Position numbers and translations under genes: made by a program
The notes under the pieces: generated by a model
Told to the model about the DNA's origin: nothing
What the model saw: only the letters and a program-made list of their open reading frames with translations
Database searches by the model: none
DNA from: Phymorhynchus buccinoides
Taxonomy: Eukaryota; Mollusca; Gastropoda; Neogastropoda; Raphitomidae
Direction of reading: 5' to 3'
NCBI GenBank assembly: GCA_017654935.2
Contig: CM065687.1
Coordinates: 14,820,203 to 14,884,202 of the forward strand
DNA: 64,000 nt
Part shown: positions 28,031 through 38,640 of the stretch, piece after piece
Layout: each line of letters opens with the position of its first letter
How positions within the stretch are numbered: the first letter of the stretch is position 1

Positions 28031-28039
28031 GCTGTACGA

Positions 28040-28320
28040 ACACAACCCTCCTAAAAAGTTGACATATTAGTTAATAATTTATCAAGTTGTTGTTCAATAT
28101 CTTGTTAAGTTATTACTCAGTTTTTGATCAAGTTATTATTTAAGTTTTTATTAAGTTTTTGTTAAGTCAACTTCAAGTCGTTAATAAGTTATTTTTAAGT
28201 TGGATCAAGTTTTTATTAAGTTATTACTTAGCACTTAGATAAGTTATTATTTAAGTTTTATTAAGTACTCATCAAGTTACTTATTTAAGTTATTGATTAG
28301 TTTTTATTAAGTTCCAAAAC
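28040..28320 (+). repeat. Degenerate AT-rich array, TTAAGTTNTTA type
   Basis: Many irregular repeats of AAGTTATTATTTAAGTTTTT-like sequence, with a period of roughly 11-23 bp. Confidence 0.65.
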
Positions 28321-28758
28321 AAGAATTGATTGCAGTAAAAATGGATCGCTCACAGGTTTTAAGCTTTTTGGTTTTTGTTGTTCTTGTTTGTCTGTTGCTT
28401 TCTCTGGTTGTATTGTTTGTACTTCTGCTCGTTTTTCTGGCTTTGTTGCATATATTTTTATATAAATTATAAGCCAGATAACCAACACCAAAACCACCAA
28501 CAATAAACAAAATAGATCGATTCATTTGATTATCTTGTTTTATTTCTTCATTTTGAACTGGCGGAACTGTATGAATATTGTGTACTACTGTTTTGTCCTC
28601 TTCATCATTTTTAGTCAGTAGGTTATGTTTTTTTGACGGTTCCACTGTGCTAGTCGTTTTCCAGCCTGAACAGGACCAGGATTTTTAGTCACTTGGTTTA
28701 CTTGATTCAAGGGTTGTGGGCCCTCAACTTTCTGATTCGTCTGACTCTCTGACACGTT
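28307..28758 (-). pseudogene. Small membrane-anchored ORF, broken
   Basis: On the minus strand a first frame starts at about 28758 (MNVSESQTNQKVEGPQPLNQ) and reaches NPGPVQAGKRLAQWNRQK near 28630. A second frame continues from there (KKHNLLTKNDEEDKTVV) to about 28307. It contains one hydrophobic segment, SILFIVGGFGVGYLAYNLY, followed by a basic Thr/Lys-rich tail. The junction is a run of A, so a one-base change could have split one gene of about 150 residues. Function is not recognised. It ends against the start of the plus-strand receptor. Confidence 0.4.
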
Positions 28759-28759
28759 C

Positions 28760-31700
28760 ATGTTTAATAGAAATAAAATCTGTATGATACTGATATATTA
28801 TCTCTTTGTTAAAGCACTGCAAAGAACAACAGGCAACATCCTCAGTCGACACTCTACCAATGTTCCACAGAACACGGAAAACGGTGTACACAGTACAGAC
28901 AACAAACTTAGTCTTCCCACTACTGGTGCTACCCAGGACCTCTGTGCCTTGTGCCCTGGCGTGCAGTGCCCCAGGAACCAGGCCTTCCCCAACCACACTG
29001 CCGTGCAGACCAATGCCTCAGACTGTGGGCTCAGCCGGTCCCAGTTCCCTGCACTGCCTGGGGTGATCCACGGCTTCTGTGGACAGTCCACGTCCTTCTG
29101 CAAGCTTCATGTCAGAACACCGCATAAATTGTATCTTCGTGTTCGTGTGAGAAGACTGGTGTACTGGTGTAACTCTACTCATTTCAGTCCAGTGATATAT
29201 AAAGGGAGATTTAGCCAGCTAAAAATCAGATGTAAGTATCATAGTTTGGAAGAAACATTTGTTGAATCAAAACAGAGCACTTTAATTTTAAGCACCAACA
29301 ATCCTCTGGCAGAAATTGCTCTCAGTATAATCAAACAGCACAATTTTATATTGCAGTATATAACAAGGCATACTGGTTATCTCATCATGCCATTTGTTGT
29401 AAATAAATATCAAGTTACAATATACTTCAAACAAAAGCTGAACGGACCTGCTGGACATGTCACAGTGGTCAGTGTCCAGCAAGTGCACAGTCCTAACAGC
29501 GAAAGGCATTTAATTGAAATGGATGTCTCGTACAGAAAACTGAAAGCAACTAAACCCGCCTACGGTCACATCTATATTCAGCTTTTTACAATGCCTAAAG
29601 TATTCCCATCATCACTTCAAATCACTTGCAGATATGAAAAATTGGTTGCATGCAGGCCTCAGACTGTACTTCTCCATGTTGCCTGAAGCACATCAGCCCC
29701 AGGTGCTGCCTTCTGGTTCACTCAACTGCTCTGTGGACCATTACTTCAGGTTTCAGCGTCACGTGCATTGCAATCAGCACGTGCAGTGTGAAAATGGTCA
29801 GGATGAGACAGAGCACTGTCCCTTCAGCAGTCCTCAGTGCCAGGGGATGGTGGCTTCCACCAGCAAGTGTTTCAAGTTGATTTTACTGGAAATCGCTGAA
29901 TACCCAACGTCCCTTGTTTACAGGTGTCAAAGCATGGGCGCTGGATTGGCGTCAATAAAAACACAAAGAGAACAAATGGATTCATTAGCTATTTTTGAAA
30001 ATTCCTTTCGAATGAAAATGTTCTTTGGTCTGATGATTGGATGGTTCAACATGCCTTTTCAGTACAGCAAATTTCGTCACTGGGCGGATAAAACACTGGT
30101 CTACAACGTTAATCATTTAATTAGACAGACTCCTCGACCTGAAGGTGTAAAGTCTTCTTTGACCTTTCAGTGGTTCGTCGTTCTTAATGAAATACCACGT
30201 ATTGAGTTTGACATGAATCCAACAGATCCATGTGAAATGTACCAGTATAGGCTTGTGCTCTGTGAGAGAAAGTTTCCCTCCCCAGGCAATTTTTCTCTGC
30301 AAATTGTCCATCACCCGTTCTCTGCCCAGTCCATATACAGAAATACGCAGCAGCTGTTATTTCTTTGTCCATCAGATCATGTAGTGCACTTTTTCTTGAA
30401 ATGCGACTTCAGTAGTTATTGCTGGAAAACACAGTTCTTGCAGTGTCCATTTTCCTTTAACAAATCTGATGGACACACAGAGAATGAAATTACTGCACTT
30501 GAAGAAGCAGTGAAGTATAGGTACTCTGTGTTCACATGTGATGATGGTGAAATGACCCCAGTTCCCTACACTGTTGTGTGTGACTTCAGGCACAACTGTC
30601 CTGACCACAGTGACGAGGATTTCTGTCAACATCCAACTTGTTCTAATTTCCACTGTGATAACGGCCAGTGTGTGTCAAACTCTCAATATAGCAATGAATT
30701 TTCAGACTGTCTGGACGATTCTGATGAGCGCCTAGCATACAAATACAGACCAGACACCACATACATACCTTCAGAACAAAAGGTAAGCTATGGGCGCAGA
30801 CTTCACATTGACCTAGACGGCACAGGCTACTTTCACCAGCGAGTAATGACCACTGACCACTATTGTCCAGTGAGCCACTACAGCTGTACAGGTGAATGGA
30901 CCTACTGTCTGCCTTTCTACACGCGCTGCAACGGCTACTCTGACTGTATCAATGGAGAGGATGAACAAGGCTGTGAGACAGTGACCTGTCCTGGTTTGTA
31001 TCGTTGCCGATCGTCCAGTGTGTGTGTGCACGGAGACCACCTGTGTGATGGCTGGAGTCAGTGTCCACAGCGGGATGATGAACTGCTGTGTAACAGGGCC
31101 TGCCCCCAGTGCTGTGTGTGTCTGGGTTTCTCTGTTCACTGCAGGCATCGTTTCTCTGCAGAAGACTTCTACAACCTTCGACAGGTCCATGCCTCTGGAT
31201 CAGGAATGTCAACGGCTGATTTTACACAGAATTGGTATTTGGTGTTTCTTGATTTATCACATTGTTCCGTACTAAATGTATCTGCAGTGAAGCTGTTAAA
31301 TCTGCAGTTAATTGATTTATCCAATAACATTATTGAAATTCTTGATGTGGCTGTTCTTAAAGCGTCAATAAATTTAAGAGTTCTTTTGTTGACAAATAAT
31401 CCACTAAGTGAAGTGAAGAATGAAATCAAGGGAATCAGTTTACATTCTTTAAAGAAACTGGATATATCACAGACACACGTTAGTGTACTTGACAATGGAC
31501 TGTATTTACCCCGTACAACGGATTTAAATGTATCCTTTTCTGTGATGGAAACTATTGGTCCTCTTACTTTCAAAAACGTGCCACAACTCAAAATGCTGGA
31601 TATCAGAGGAAATGTTTTACATCATTTTTCGTTTGACATTTTATCACGTTCACATCATTTGGAAACTATTCTGTCCTCCAACCACAGGTTTTGCTGCCAG

Positions 31701-32693
31701 AACGTCCTCCCTCAGGACTTGCATAACATTGAGTGCTTTTCTCCTCAGGGTATCCTTCCCTCGTGTGACAGACTGCTGCCCTCTGCAATGCACAGGACTG
31801 TGTTTTGGGTGATGGCGATGTTCGCCATTGTGGGTAACCTGGTTTGTATCACCGTGATGTTTGCCATCAAGGAAACCCTTGGAGGTGACTTTGTGTCCAC
31901 CCTTATCCACCTGAACATGGCCAACATCTCCATGGGCTGCCATGTTAGTGCTGCCCTCATTGCAGACTACACCTTCCACGGACGTTATGTCCAGATGGAA
32001 CAGAAGTGGACCAGCAGTCCCCTGTGCAAAGTCACTGGTTTTCTGTCTGTGTTGTCCAGTGTTGTTTCGATCGGTGTTGTATTTCTAATCACTGTCAATC
32101 ACATGATTGTTCTGCATCACTCCAGACAATCACAGAGAAAGAACCAAAGTGTGATACGTGCTGTGTGTGTAGTCACCTGGTTTGTTGGAATTCTGTTGTC
32201 TGCTGTACCTTTTCTCCCTGGTCTGTCCCACTGGGGTGTCCAGGGTCAGTCTGGTCTGTGTCGCCTGGCCTTGTTCGACCACTTTCATTTTCACCGAGGT
32301 TTCCAGTGGTTCACGGCCATTATCGTAATTAATGCTATCATCTCTGCTATCATCATAGCCAGTTTAATTGTTGTGCAGATTCACACCCCACGTTTTCAGC
32401 TGGCTCTGGAGCCCAGCAGGAGACGGGTGTATTGTGCGGTGCAGCTGATAAGGGCTGTGGCAGGCACATATGCGCTGTTCTGGGTGTTGCTGAGTATTGT
32501 CAGGACGCTGGTGGCACAGAGTGCGGTGGTGCACGGGGCATACAATGCCATGGTGGTGTTCCTGCTGCCCCTCAACTCAGCCCTGAGTCCAGCTCTCATC
32601 CTGGTGAACATTGTTCTGCAGCATCGACAGCAGTCCAAGGAAAATACACTGCTGGAGGCTCTGAAAACCAGGTGCAGCAGAAACAAACAATTC
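28760..32693 (+). CDS. Receptor paralogue lacking class A motifs, frameshifted
   Basis: Paralogue of the receptor at 19.5 kb with the same order of parts. The first frame (28760-~29650) holds a possible signal peptide (MILIYYLFVKAL, Met at 28784) and a CUB-like part. The second frame (~29650-32693) gives LDL-A (GQDETEHC), a C-type lectin-like domain (CFKL... YRCQSMGAGLASIKTQRE... FRHWADKTLVYNVN, 29860-30265), four more LDL-A modules (30526-31100), LRRs (31180-31680) and 7TM (31790-32640). Homology crosses the junction, so one indel, probably in the A run at 29636-29641, separates the frames. Unlike its partner, TM2 has NMAN (D to N), TM3 reads TVNHM in place of LDRF, TM6 lacks CWxP, and TM7 reads SPALI in place of NPxxY. 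It may be a non-signalling receptor or a decaying gene; a ~4-kb nearly intact frame favours the former. The last few codons fall in the N gap. Confidence 0.88.
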
Positions 32694-33193
32694 NNNNNNN
32701 NNNNNNNNNNNNNNNNNNNNNNNNNNNNNNNNNNNNNNNNNNNNNNNNNNNNNNNNNNNNNNNNNNNNNNNNNNNNNNNNNNNNNNNNNNNNNNNNNNNN
32801 NNNNNNNNNNNNNNNNNNNNNNNNNNNNNNNNNNNNNNNNNNNNNNNNNNNNNNNNNNNNNNNNNNNNNNNNNNNNNNNNNNNNNNNNNNNNNNNNNNNN
32901 NNNNNNNNNNNNNNNNNNNNNNNNNNNNNNNNNNNNNNNNNNNNNNNNNNNNNNNNNNNNNNNNNNNNNNNNNNNNNNNNNNNNNNNNNNNNNNNNNNNN
33001 NNNNNNNNNNNNNNNNNNNNNNNNNNNNNNNNNNNNNNNNNNNNNNNNNNNNNNNNNNNNNNNNNNNNNNNNNNNNNNNNNNNNNNNNNNNNNNNNNNNN
33101 NNNNNNNNNNNNNNNNNNNNNNNNNNNNNNNNNNNNNNNNNNNNNNNNNNNNNNNNNNNNNNNNNNNNNNNNNNNNNNNNNNNNNNNNNNNNN
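32694..33193. other. Assembly gap, exactly 500 N
   Basis: A round 500-base run of N is a placeholder of unknown true length. It cuts the receptor gene just before its expected stop, so order and distance across it are not secure. Frames translated as X through it are meaningless. Confidence 0.98.
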
Positions 33194-33560
33194 GTCACTA
33201 AAATGCATCAAATGAGGGTCTGGTATTGTATCCAATGACCGTTATGTTCTTAATTTTGGGAGGTAAGGATAGCCCCTATTTTGTGACATATGTTCAGAGA
33301 GGAATCTCCAATATTGTAGACATAATCTTTTCTTTACCCAGGTAAGCTTAATGGAAAGTTTTGGCTGAAAAATGGCTGGCGTTTGAAAGGGTTAAGCAGA
33401 CAATGATTATTTACTGCGGAACAAATATATGTCACAGTTCCAAACTTGGCAGTTAGTTCACATTGATTTCAGCAACACAGTTTTTCTGGGTGTTTTTTTC
33501 TTAAAGTAAAACTGGAGAGATGAACATCATGAAGATCTCTTAGCACCATATTAAAAAAGA
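33194..33560. other. Sequence after the gap, nothing recognised
   Basis: No frame resembles the receptor C-terminus. No repeat was recognised. Confidence 0.45.
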
Positions 33561-33563
33561 CTA

Positions 33564-33565
33564 CA

Positions 33566-33597
<32 letters not shown>

Positions 33598-33640
33598 GCG
33601 TGCGTGTGTGCATGTGCGTGTGCGCGTGTATGTGTGTGCC
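33564..33640 (+). repeat. (TG)n microsatellite
   Basis: TG tract with GC and CA interruptions. Confidence 0.93.
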
Positions 33641-33649
33641 AGTCAGTCA

Positions 33650-34320
33650 TTTCCGGCTATGATTGCCAGATAGCAGAGGGGACAGATGCTATTCCGGCGA
33701 GCTGGGCTTGCATATTACATTTTTTTTATCTAAAAAAAACCCCACACACAAAGAGCACATCTTTACCTGTTTGGATTCTGAGAGCTTCAACGTCAAAGTG
33801 TGAAGCGATCCAAAGTAATGTCCACAGGTGTATCCATTTACCAGCCGCCATCGTGTGAGCTACCTCTCGTCTTCACTTCATCAATAAATTAAAAGCAAGG
33901 ATCTTTCACTTCAAGGTGTCAAAACCAAGACCCATGGAGAACTTTACATTGTGCAGTCTGTGGGGTTGGGAGACGAGCATCAATCTGAAAACAGACATGC
34001 TTTATGATTTAAAACAAAATAAATTCTTTTTAAAACAGAAAAGAAAAATTACAAGGATGGAGTGGGGAAGTGGATGCCAGGGGTAAGGTGGGAAAGTGGA
34101 TAACGTAAACTAAAGTATTGAGAAGCATCTAAACTTGATCCTGAAAGAGAGAGAAGCTAAATCAATGGTCATTCATTCAGTCAATTTGTGTTAGAGTTTG
34201 GATTATAAACTGTAATTGTATATACATACATGTCACCAGGAAAATATAGAATTTAATAAAACATTACAACCTTAGATGTCTCCAGTCCCGTGGCCTAATT
34301 TAGGCGGTATATCTATTTTT
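33650..34320. other. Intergenic, nothing recognised
   Basis: No supported gene. A plus-strand frame up to 33858 is short and mixed with the repeat. Confidence 0.4.
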
Positions 34321-34324
34321 TAGA

Positions 34325-35108
34325 CTATACACCGGAAAATGAATGCAGAATGGTCGGAAAATGAATGCAGAATGGTCAAAACATACTGAAAAATGCCGAA
34401 TGGTGAAGGCGGAATGATCAAAACACCGATGGTAGGGCTGAATTATGAAAACATTCTACAGTAAACCCCAAAATTTATTACAATGGAAAGTGAAATTGCC
34501 TAATAGCAAAGTGATTAACACGGCTCCGATGACACATTTCCATAGGTCGGCTATATCCTGCACACTAGAATAGAATTCACGTCATACCGCATCATAATCC
34601 ATATAAACGTGTTTACAAACAAAACAGCGTGCACACGCATACAAATACAAACACAACAATTGGCACTCAACATAAATCAAAGAACTCAATAGAGTCAATG
34701 AGTAGATGTCAATTATTTGTAAGTAGACGCGGTTTTGTGGCATCACACACCGTTCACACAGGCTGAGATCGTCACCGGGTACATAGCGACCTAGGCCTGG
34801 GCCGTGTTTTTTATTTTAAAAGCTAACCTTTTTCAAAGATTGCCTGTTTTCAAGATCAACAATGTCCGATTATCCTTGCTCCTGTTGTGGTAAGCAGTGT
34901 GACATCGACTGCATTTTTTGCGATGTTTGTGAAAAATGGGCTCACTATAAATGTGAAAATCTATCAAACAGTGATGGAGAGGTAACCTTTGTACCTAGAT
35001 CTATTGGATTTCCATGATTATCTGCCCATATCTGCCTTGATCTTCTTCATGTCATGACCATCCTGCATTCACCTTTCGGCATTTTCCTGCATTCTCCGGT
35101 GTATAGAC
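34325..35108 (+). mobile_element. Putative TIR element enclosing a PHD-finger exon
   Basis: CTATACACCGGA at about 34325-34336 is complemented by TCCGGTGTATAG at about 35095-35106. Inside both ends lie related GAATGCAGAATGGTC-type repeats (34340-34400 and, inverted, 35060-35100). This suggests terminal and subterminal inverted repeats of one ~780-bp element. Target duplication not identified. Confidence 0.45.
34861..34980 (+). pseudogene. PHD-type zinc finger fragment
   Basis: From ATG at 34861 the frame reads MSDYPCSCCGKQCDIDCIFC, then DVCEKWAHYKCENLSNSDGE, and meets a donor-like GAG|GTAACC at 34980. The Cys/His spacing is that of the small PHD finger found in many LINE and other retroelement ORFs. 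It may belong to the LINE whose C-terminal part lies at 35.8 kb on the same strand. No downstream exon is evident. Confidence 0.6.
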
Positions 35109-35167
35109 ATACCATTATTTAGGATATCTGAGATAATGTGGGACCATCTGTACAATCTCTACGATTT

Positions 35168-35400
35168 TTAAGGGGGGGGGGAGGGGGGGCATGCCACATA
35201 TGCGCATACTACGATTTTTTTAAAAAGAGGGGGGGAAAAAAGAAGGGGGGGAGGGGGGAAAAAGGGGAAGGGGGGGAAGTGGGGGGGGGTTTAAGGGGGT
35301 AAAAGGGGGGGGGTTTAACCAAACCACCGCGCAGACATGTTAGTTTTTTGATTTTTATTGTTAAGGGGGGGTTCTAAGGGGGGGGTAAGGGGGGGATAAA
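35168..35400 (+). repeat. G-rich low-complexity tract
   Basis: Repeated runs of 6-10 G separated by A or T. Direct repeats of GCGCAGACATGTTAGTTTTT occur at 35330-35352 and 35440-35462. Quadruplex-forming potential is high, and base-calling here may be poor. Confidence 0.85.
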
Positions 35401-35601
35401 GTCACTGGACTCTGAAGGAAAAATGCGCATACCAAACCAACGCGCAGACATGTTAGTTTTTTGTTAGCTTGTTAGTACTCTAGAGTCTGACTCTATGCCG
35501 CCTACCTAATGTGACCAGTTAGCTGGACTTCAAACGTCCGCCGGCGATAGGGCCATGTCCAGAAATTGGAAGGAGAAGAAGAAGAGAGGCTTGGAAGTTT
35601 A

Positions 35602-35629
35602 CAGAACATAATATATATATATATATATA
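35602..35629 (+). repeat. (AT)n microsatellite
   Basis: Short AT tract, about 12 repeats. Confidence 0.9.
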
Positions 35630-35823
35630 CAGACCTGTTCAAAGGGGTCTACTCTTGACTTTATAACCCCAACTTGTATTCTACAGTTGTGGCACAAGTG
35701 ACTGCAGTAATTGCTGACTTATTATGAATATGATACAAATAAGGGCCTACAAATAATTCCACAGAGCAAATCATGACCTAAATTAAATAAAATAATTATG
35801 ATTCTTCTTGAAGTTCTTGACTT

Positions 35824-36515
35824 GTGGACCATTCTCAGATTCTGGCTAAACTTTATGTCAAACAAGATCTCTTCTTTGAAGTTTTTTTGAACCTATATAA
35901 AAGTGTAGTAAGACCTCATCTTGAGTATGGAAATCTAATTTGGAACCCTTTTCTTAAAAGACAATCTACACAAATTGAAAGGGTACAAAGGCGAGCAGCC
36001 AAATTAATAAAATCAATACAAAATTTGGAATATGGGGACAGACTTCATAAGTTAAGTTTACCATCCTTAAAATTTAGAAGAGTAAGGGGAGATTTGATAA
36101 CTGTATATAAAATTTTGAATAACCCTGACAAAACTAACAAGCATTTGTTTCAATTGTCTAACGATTTGAGAACCCGTAACAGTGATCTAAAAATACTAAC
36201 CCAATACAGTAGAACTAATATGAGAAAAAGCTTCTTTTCTAATAGAGTCACCCAGCACTGGAACAATCTCCCTGCACAAACTAAACTTGCTTCCAACATT
36301 AACCATTTCAAAAACCTCCTAGATAGTGACCCCAAAATTAATGTTTTTAAATACAATTATGATTAAGACGACAATGATAGTTCAAAAAGCGCCACAGCGG
36401 TGCCAATCTGATTAATGAACAAAGCCACAATAACAAACAATCAAAAGATAGGGCACATCAAGAGGCCGTGAGGCCTGGCTGCCCTGAAGATCTGACCTAA
36501 CCTGACCTTCTTCTG
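35824..36515 (+). pseudogene. LINE ORF2 C-terminus and 3' UTR (family A)
   Basis: A 180-residue frame gives FLNLYKSVVRPHLEYGNLIW, KRQSTQIERVQRRAAKLI, LPSLKFRRVRGDLITVYKI, RTNMRKSFFSNRV and HWNNLPAQTKLASN before the stop at 36364-36366. The 3' UTR (AAAGCGCCACAGCGGTGCCA, then GGCCTGGCTGCC and a CTGACC-type tail) matches that of LINE A at 60.66-60.77 kb, so both belong to one family. The reverse transcriptase core is missing, so the copy is 5'-truncated and not functional. Confidence 0.85.
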
Positions 36516-36558
36516 TGGTGGCGACCAACTTCTATTTACAGAAGTAAATGTACTCTTA

Positions 36559-36640
36559 GCCTTTCTTCTCCTTTGGTCACACCCCTAAGTCTAGGATCAT
36601 ATTAGGGGTGTGACCAAAGCCAAAGGAGAAGAAAGAAGGA
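36559..36640. repeat. Near-perfect hairpin
   Basis: CTTTCTTCTCCTTTGGTCAC and ACCCCTAA pair with TTAGGGGTGTGACC and CCAAAGGAGAAGAAAG across a loop of about 12 bases. It lies just after the LINE 3' end. Confidence 0.75.
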
Positions 36641-37490
36641 AACAGAGAGGAGAAACAAAACAAAAATGAAAAATGAAACAAAAATGCATCAGGAGCCTGC
36701 AGATCTTAGTTCAGCTCTTCTTGTCCTACGAGCTGTGTCGGATTTTACCTTTAAGAGTTTGTGTCAGCCTCCGAATCCATCGTCCATATGAGTCATGAGA
36801 ATAATAACGATATTGCCCAACTGACAGTGCCTGTGCCCCCATTCCACTTCCAGCAGGGTCCTGCTGCTGCTGTGAATAAATTTGTGGTCCTTGACAGTGA
36901 TCTCCCTTGCATTGCTGCCAAGCAGACGTCTTTTTTTGGTTCTGGTTGAGTCTAGTCTGCCAAAACAAATTGGCAAAGACTGACATTGCTAGGCTACTGA
37001 AAGTGGAATTTATGGACTTAAGCAGACAACGCTGTTTACAGTTGATGTTATATCATAGAGTGGCCCTCACCAACTCGCATTAAGAGCAGGAAGCTGTGTT
37101 CTCACCTTCACAATCTCAGAATCTGATCATCAATGACATCATCATATGATCATACTGATGGCGCTTCTGGTTGTTATGCATCCTGATGATCATGATGATA
37201 ATGATGATGAACAAGAAGATGATAATGGTGTAGTGTGTGTGTAATGAAAAATGACCTGGGCCTAGTTCATAATATTTTGGAAGGAAAGATGGTGATCATG
37301 ATGAATACTTTCTCTCTTCTTCATGAAGTTCTTCTTTCTTTGAACATCCTCCGTCATCATATTGACGGTTATGATGCATTACAAACGGGGTTTCCGGTAT
37401 AAAAATCAATATGTGGGGAGTAAGCGCTGCCCAGATGATCATCTCCAGGGAAAGGGAAGTGAGGGGGGAAGAGGGTATGGGGGGGGGGGG
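36641..37490. other. Two short overlapping ORFs, unassigned
   Basis: An 86-residue minus-strand frame (36986-36726) and a 62-residue plus-strand frame (36761-36949) overlap. Neither has a family I recognise. The rest is AT-rich with GATGAT-type simple sequence near 37190-37225. Confidence 0.35.
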
Positions 37491-37605
37491 GGGAGGGGGG
37501 TTAAATCTGGGCTTTGAAGACCTCCACCGAGGCAGATGTTATTGCCTCAGGTGGAAGGCTGTTCCACTCACACACAGCCCTGGGGAAGAAAGAAAACTGC
37601 CCCTC
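37478..37605 (-). pseudogene. LINE ORF2 extreme C-terminus
   Basis: The complement reads CEWNSLPPEAITSASVEVFK followed by AQI and a stop at about 37502. This is the standard last 25 residues of a LINE ORF2. A poly-G run at 37479-37499 follows it. Confidence 0.65.
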
Positions 37606-37904
37606 TCTCTCCCTCTCAAAACAACACACACATGCACATAGCTGTAGACAAGAAGTCTAAAACATTAAAGAGAATTTGTATGATGTCACAATTATGTATG
37701 ACAGTGTTAACATACTCAGTATTTTAACTTTGTACCGAAAGTGACTTTGACGCTTACCTTGCTACAACAATTAAGAAACCTGCCTTTAATCTCATGGCGA
37801 CTGGTTACATTGTCTTCAATTCAAAGTAACGTAATGGCAAGAAACTGCTCGGGAACACTTAATTTAGGTAATGGCTTTGAGAGTGAGAGCTAGGAAATGT
37901 GGGG

Positions 37905-38268
37905 GTAAAGGTAAAGATGTGCCCCCCCCCCCCCCCTGCATTTCTCCGTTAATTCTATTTTTCCGTTTTTGCCTTTCTTACCATACATAAAGCTGTATTT
38001 TAGGAACATTTTCAGCTAATTCTCTTTTTGGAATACTAACCCTAACCCTAACCCTAACCCTACTGCAGTACACCGCGATTTGTCATAGTTGTGGTTTGTT
38101 GCGTTTTTCCGTCTTATAGGGTTAGGGTTAGTATTCCAAAAAGAGAATTTGGTGAAAATGTTCCTAAAATACAGCTTTATGTATGGTAAGAAAGGCAAAA
38201 ACGGAAAAATACAATTAACCGAGAAATGTAGGGGGGTGGCACATCTTGACCTTTACCGAAATGTGTAA
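37905..38268. mobile_element. Fold-back element with telomere-like inner repeats
   Basis: Left arm (~37905-38060) and right arm (~38117-38268) are inverted copies: AAAGATGTGCC, CCATACATAAAGCTGTATTT, and TTTTTGGAATACTAACCC are each mirrored. The inner ends carry CCCTAA repeats (38037-38062) on the left and GGGTTAGGGTTAG (38118-38132) on the right. There is no coding capacity. The arms are about 150 bp around a ~55-bp loop. Confidence 0.8.
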
Positions 38269-38356
38269 TAAACTAAATCTAAAATAAACACCACCACCCA
38301 CCACCCCGCCTCCCCACCTTCCGCCAATTCTAAAAAGGAAGACAAGTTGAATTAAA

Positions 38357-38510
38357 TTTTACTTAGTTTTCCTGAGATGATTTTCTGTCATCATCAAAGC
38401 TTTTTGTTTAAATGTTACACACTACAAACTTATTTTACTTAGTTTTACTAAGATGATTTTCTGTCACCATCAAAGGTTTTTGTTTAAATGTTACACACTA
38501 CAAACTTACC
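38357..38510 (+). repeat. ~79-bp direct duplication
   Basis: TTTTACTTAGTTTT, GATGATTTTCTGTCA and TAAATGTTACACACTACAAA occur twice in tandem. Confidence 0.85.
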
Positions 38511-38549
38511 CAAGAGCTCTTTCGTTTATTTTTTTCTAACAAATCTGCA

Positions 38550-38577
38550 TTCACACACACACACACACACACACATT
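38550..38577 (+). repeat. (CA)n microsatellite
   Basis: Short CA tract about 65 bp before the ARH start codon. Confidence 0.9.
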
Positions 38578-38640
38578 CCACTACACTAATATCATTTACG
38601 GCACCGGTTCAACTAAAACCAGATTCATCTTGAAATACAG

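Noticed and set aside
32432..33238. ORFs running through the N gap
   Set aside because: N translated as X has no stops; these frames are meaningless.
38037..38062. Internal telomere
   Set aside because: Only about four CCCTAA units, and they sit symmetrically inside a fold-back element.
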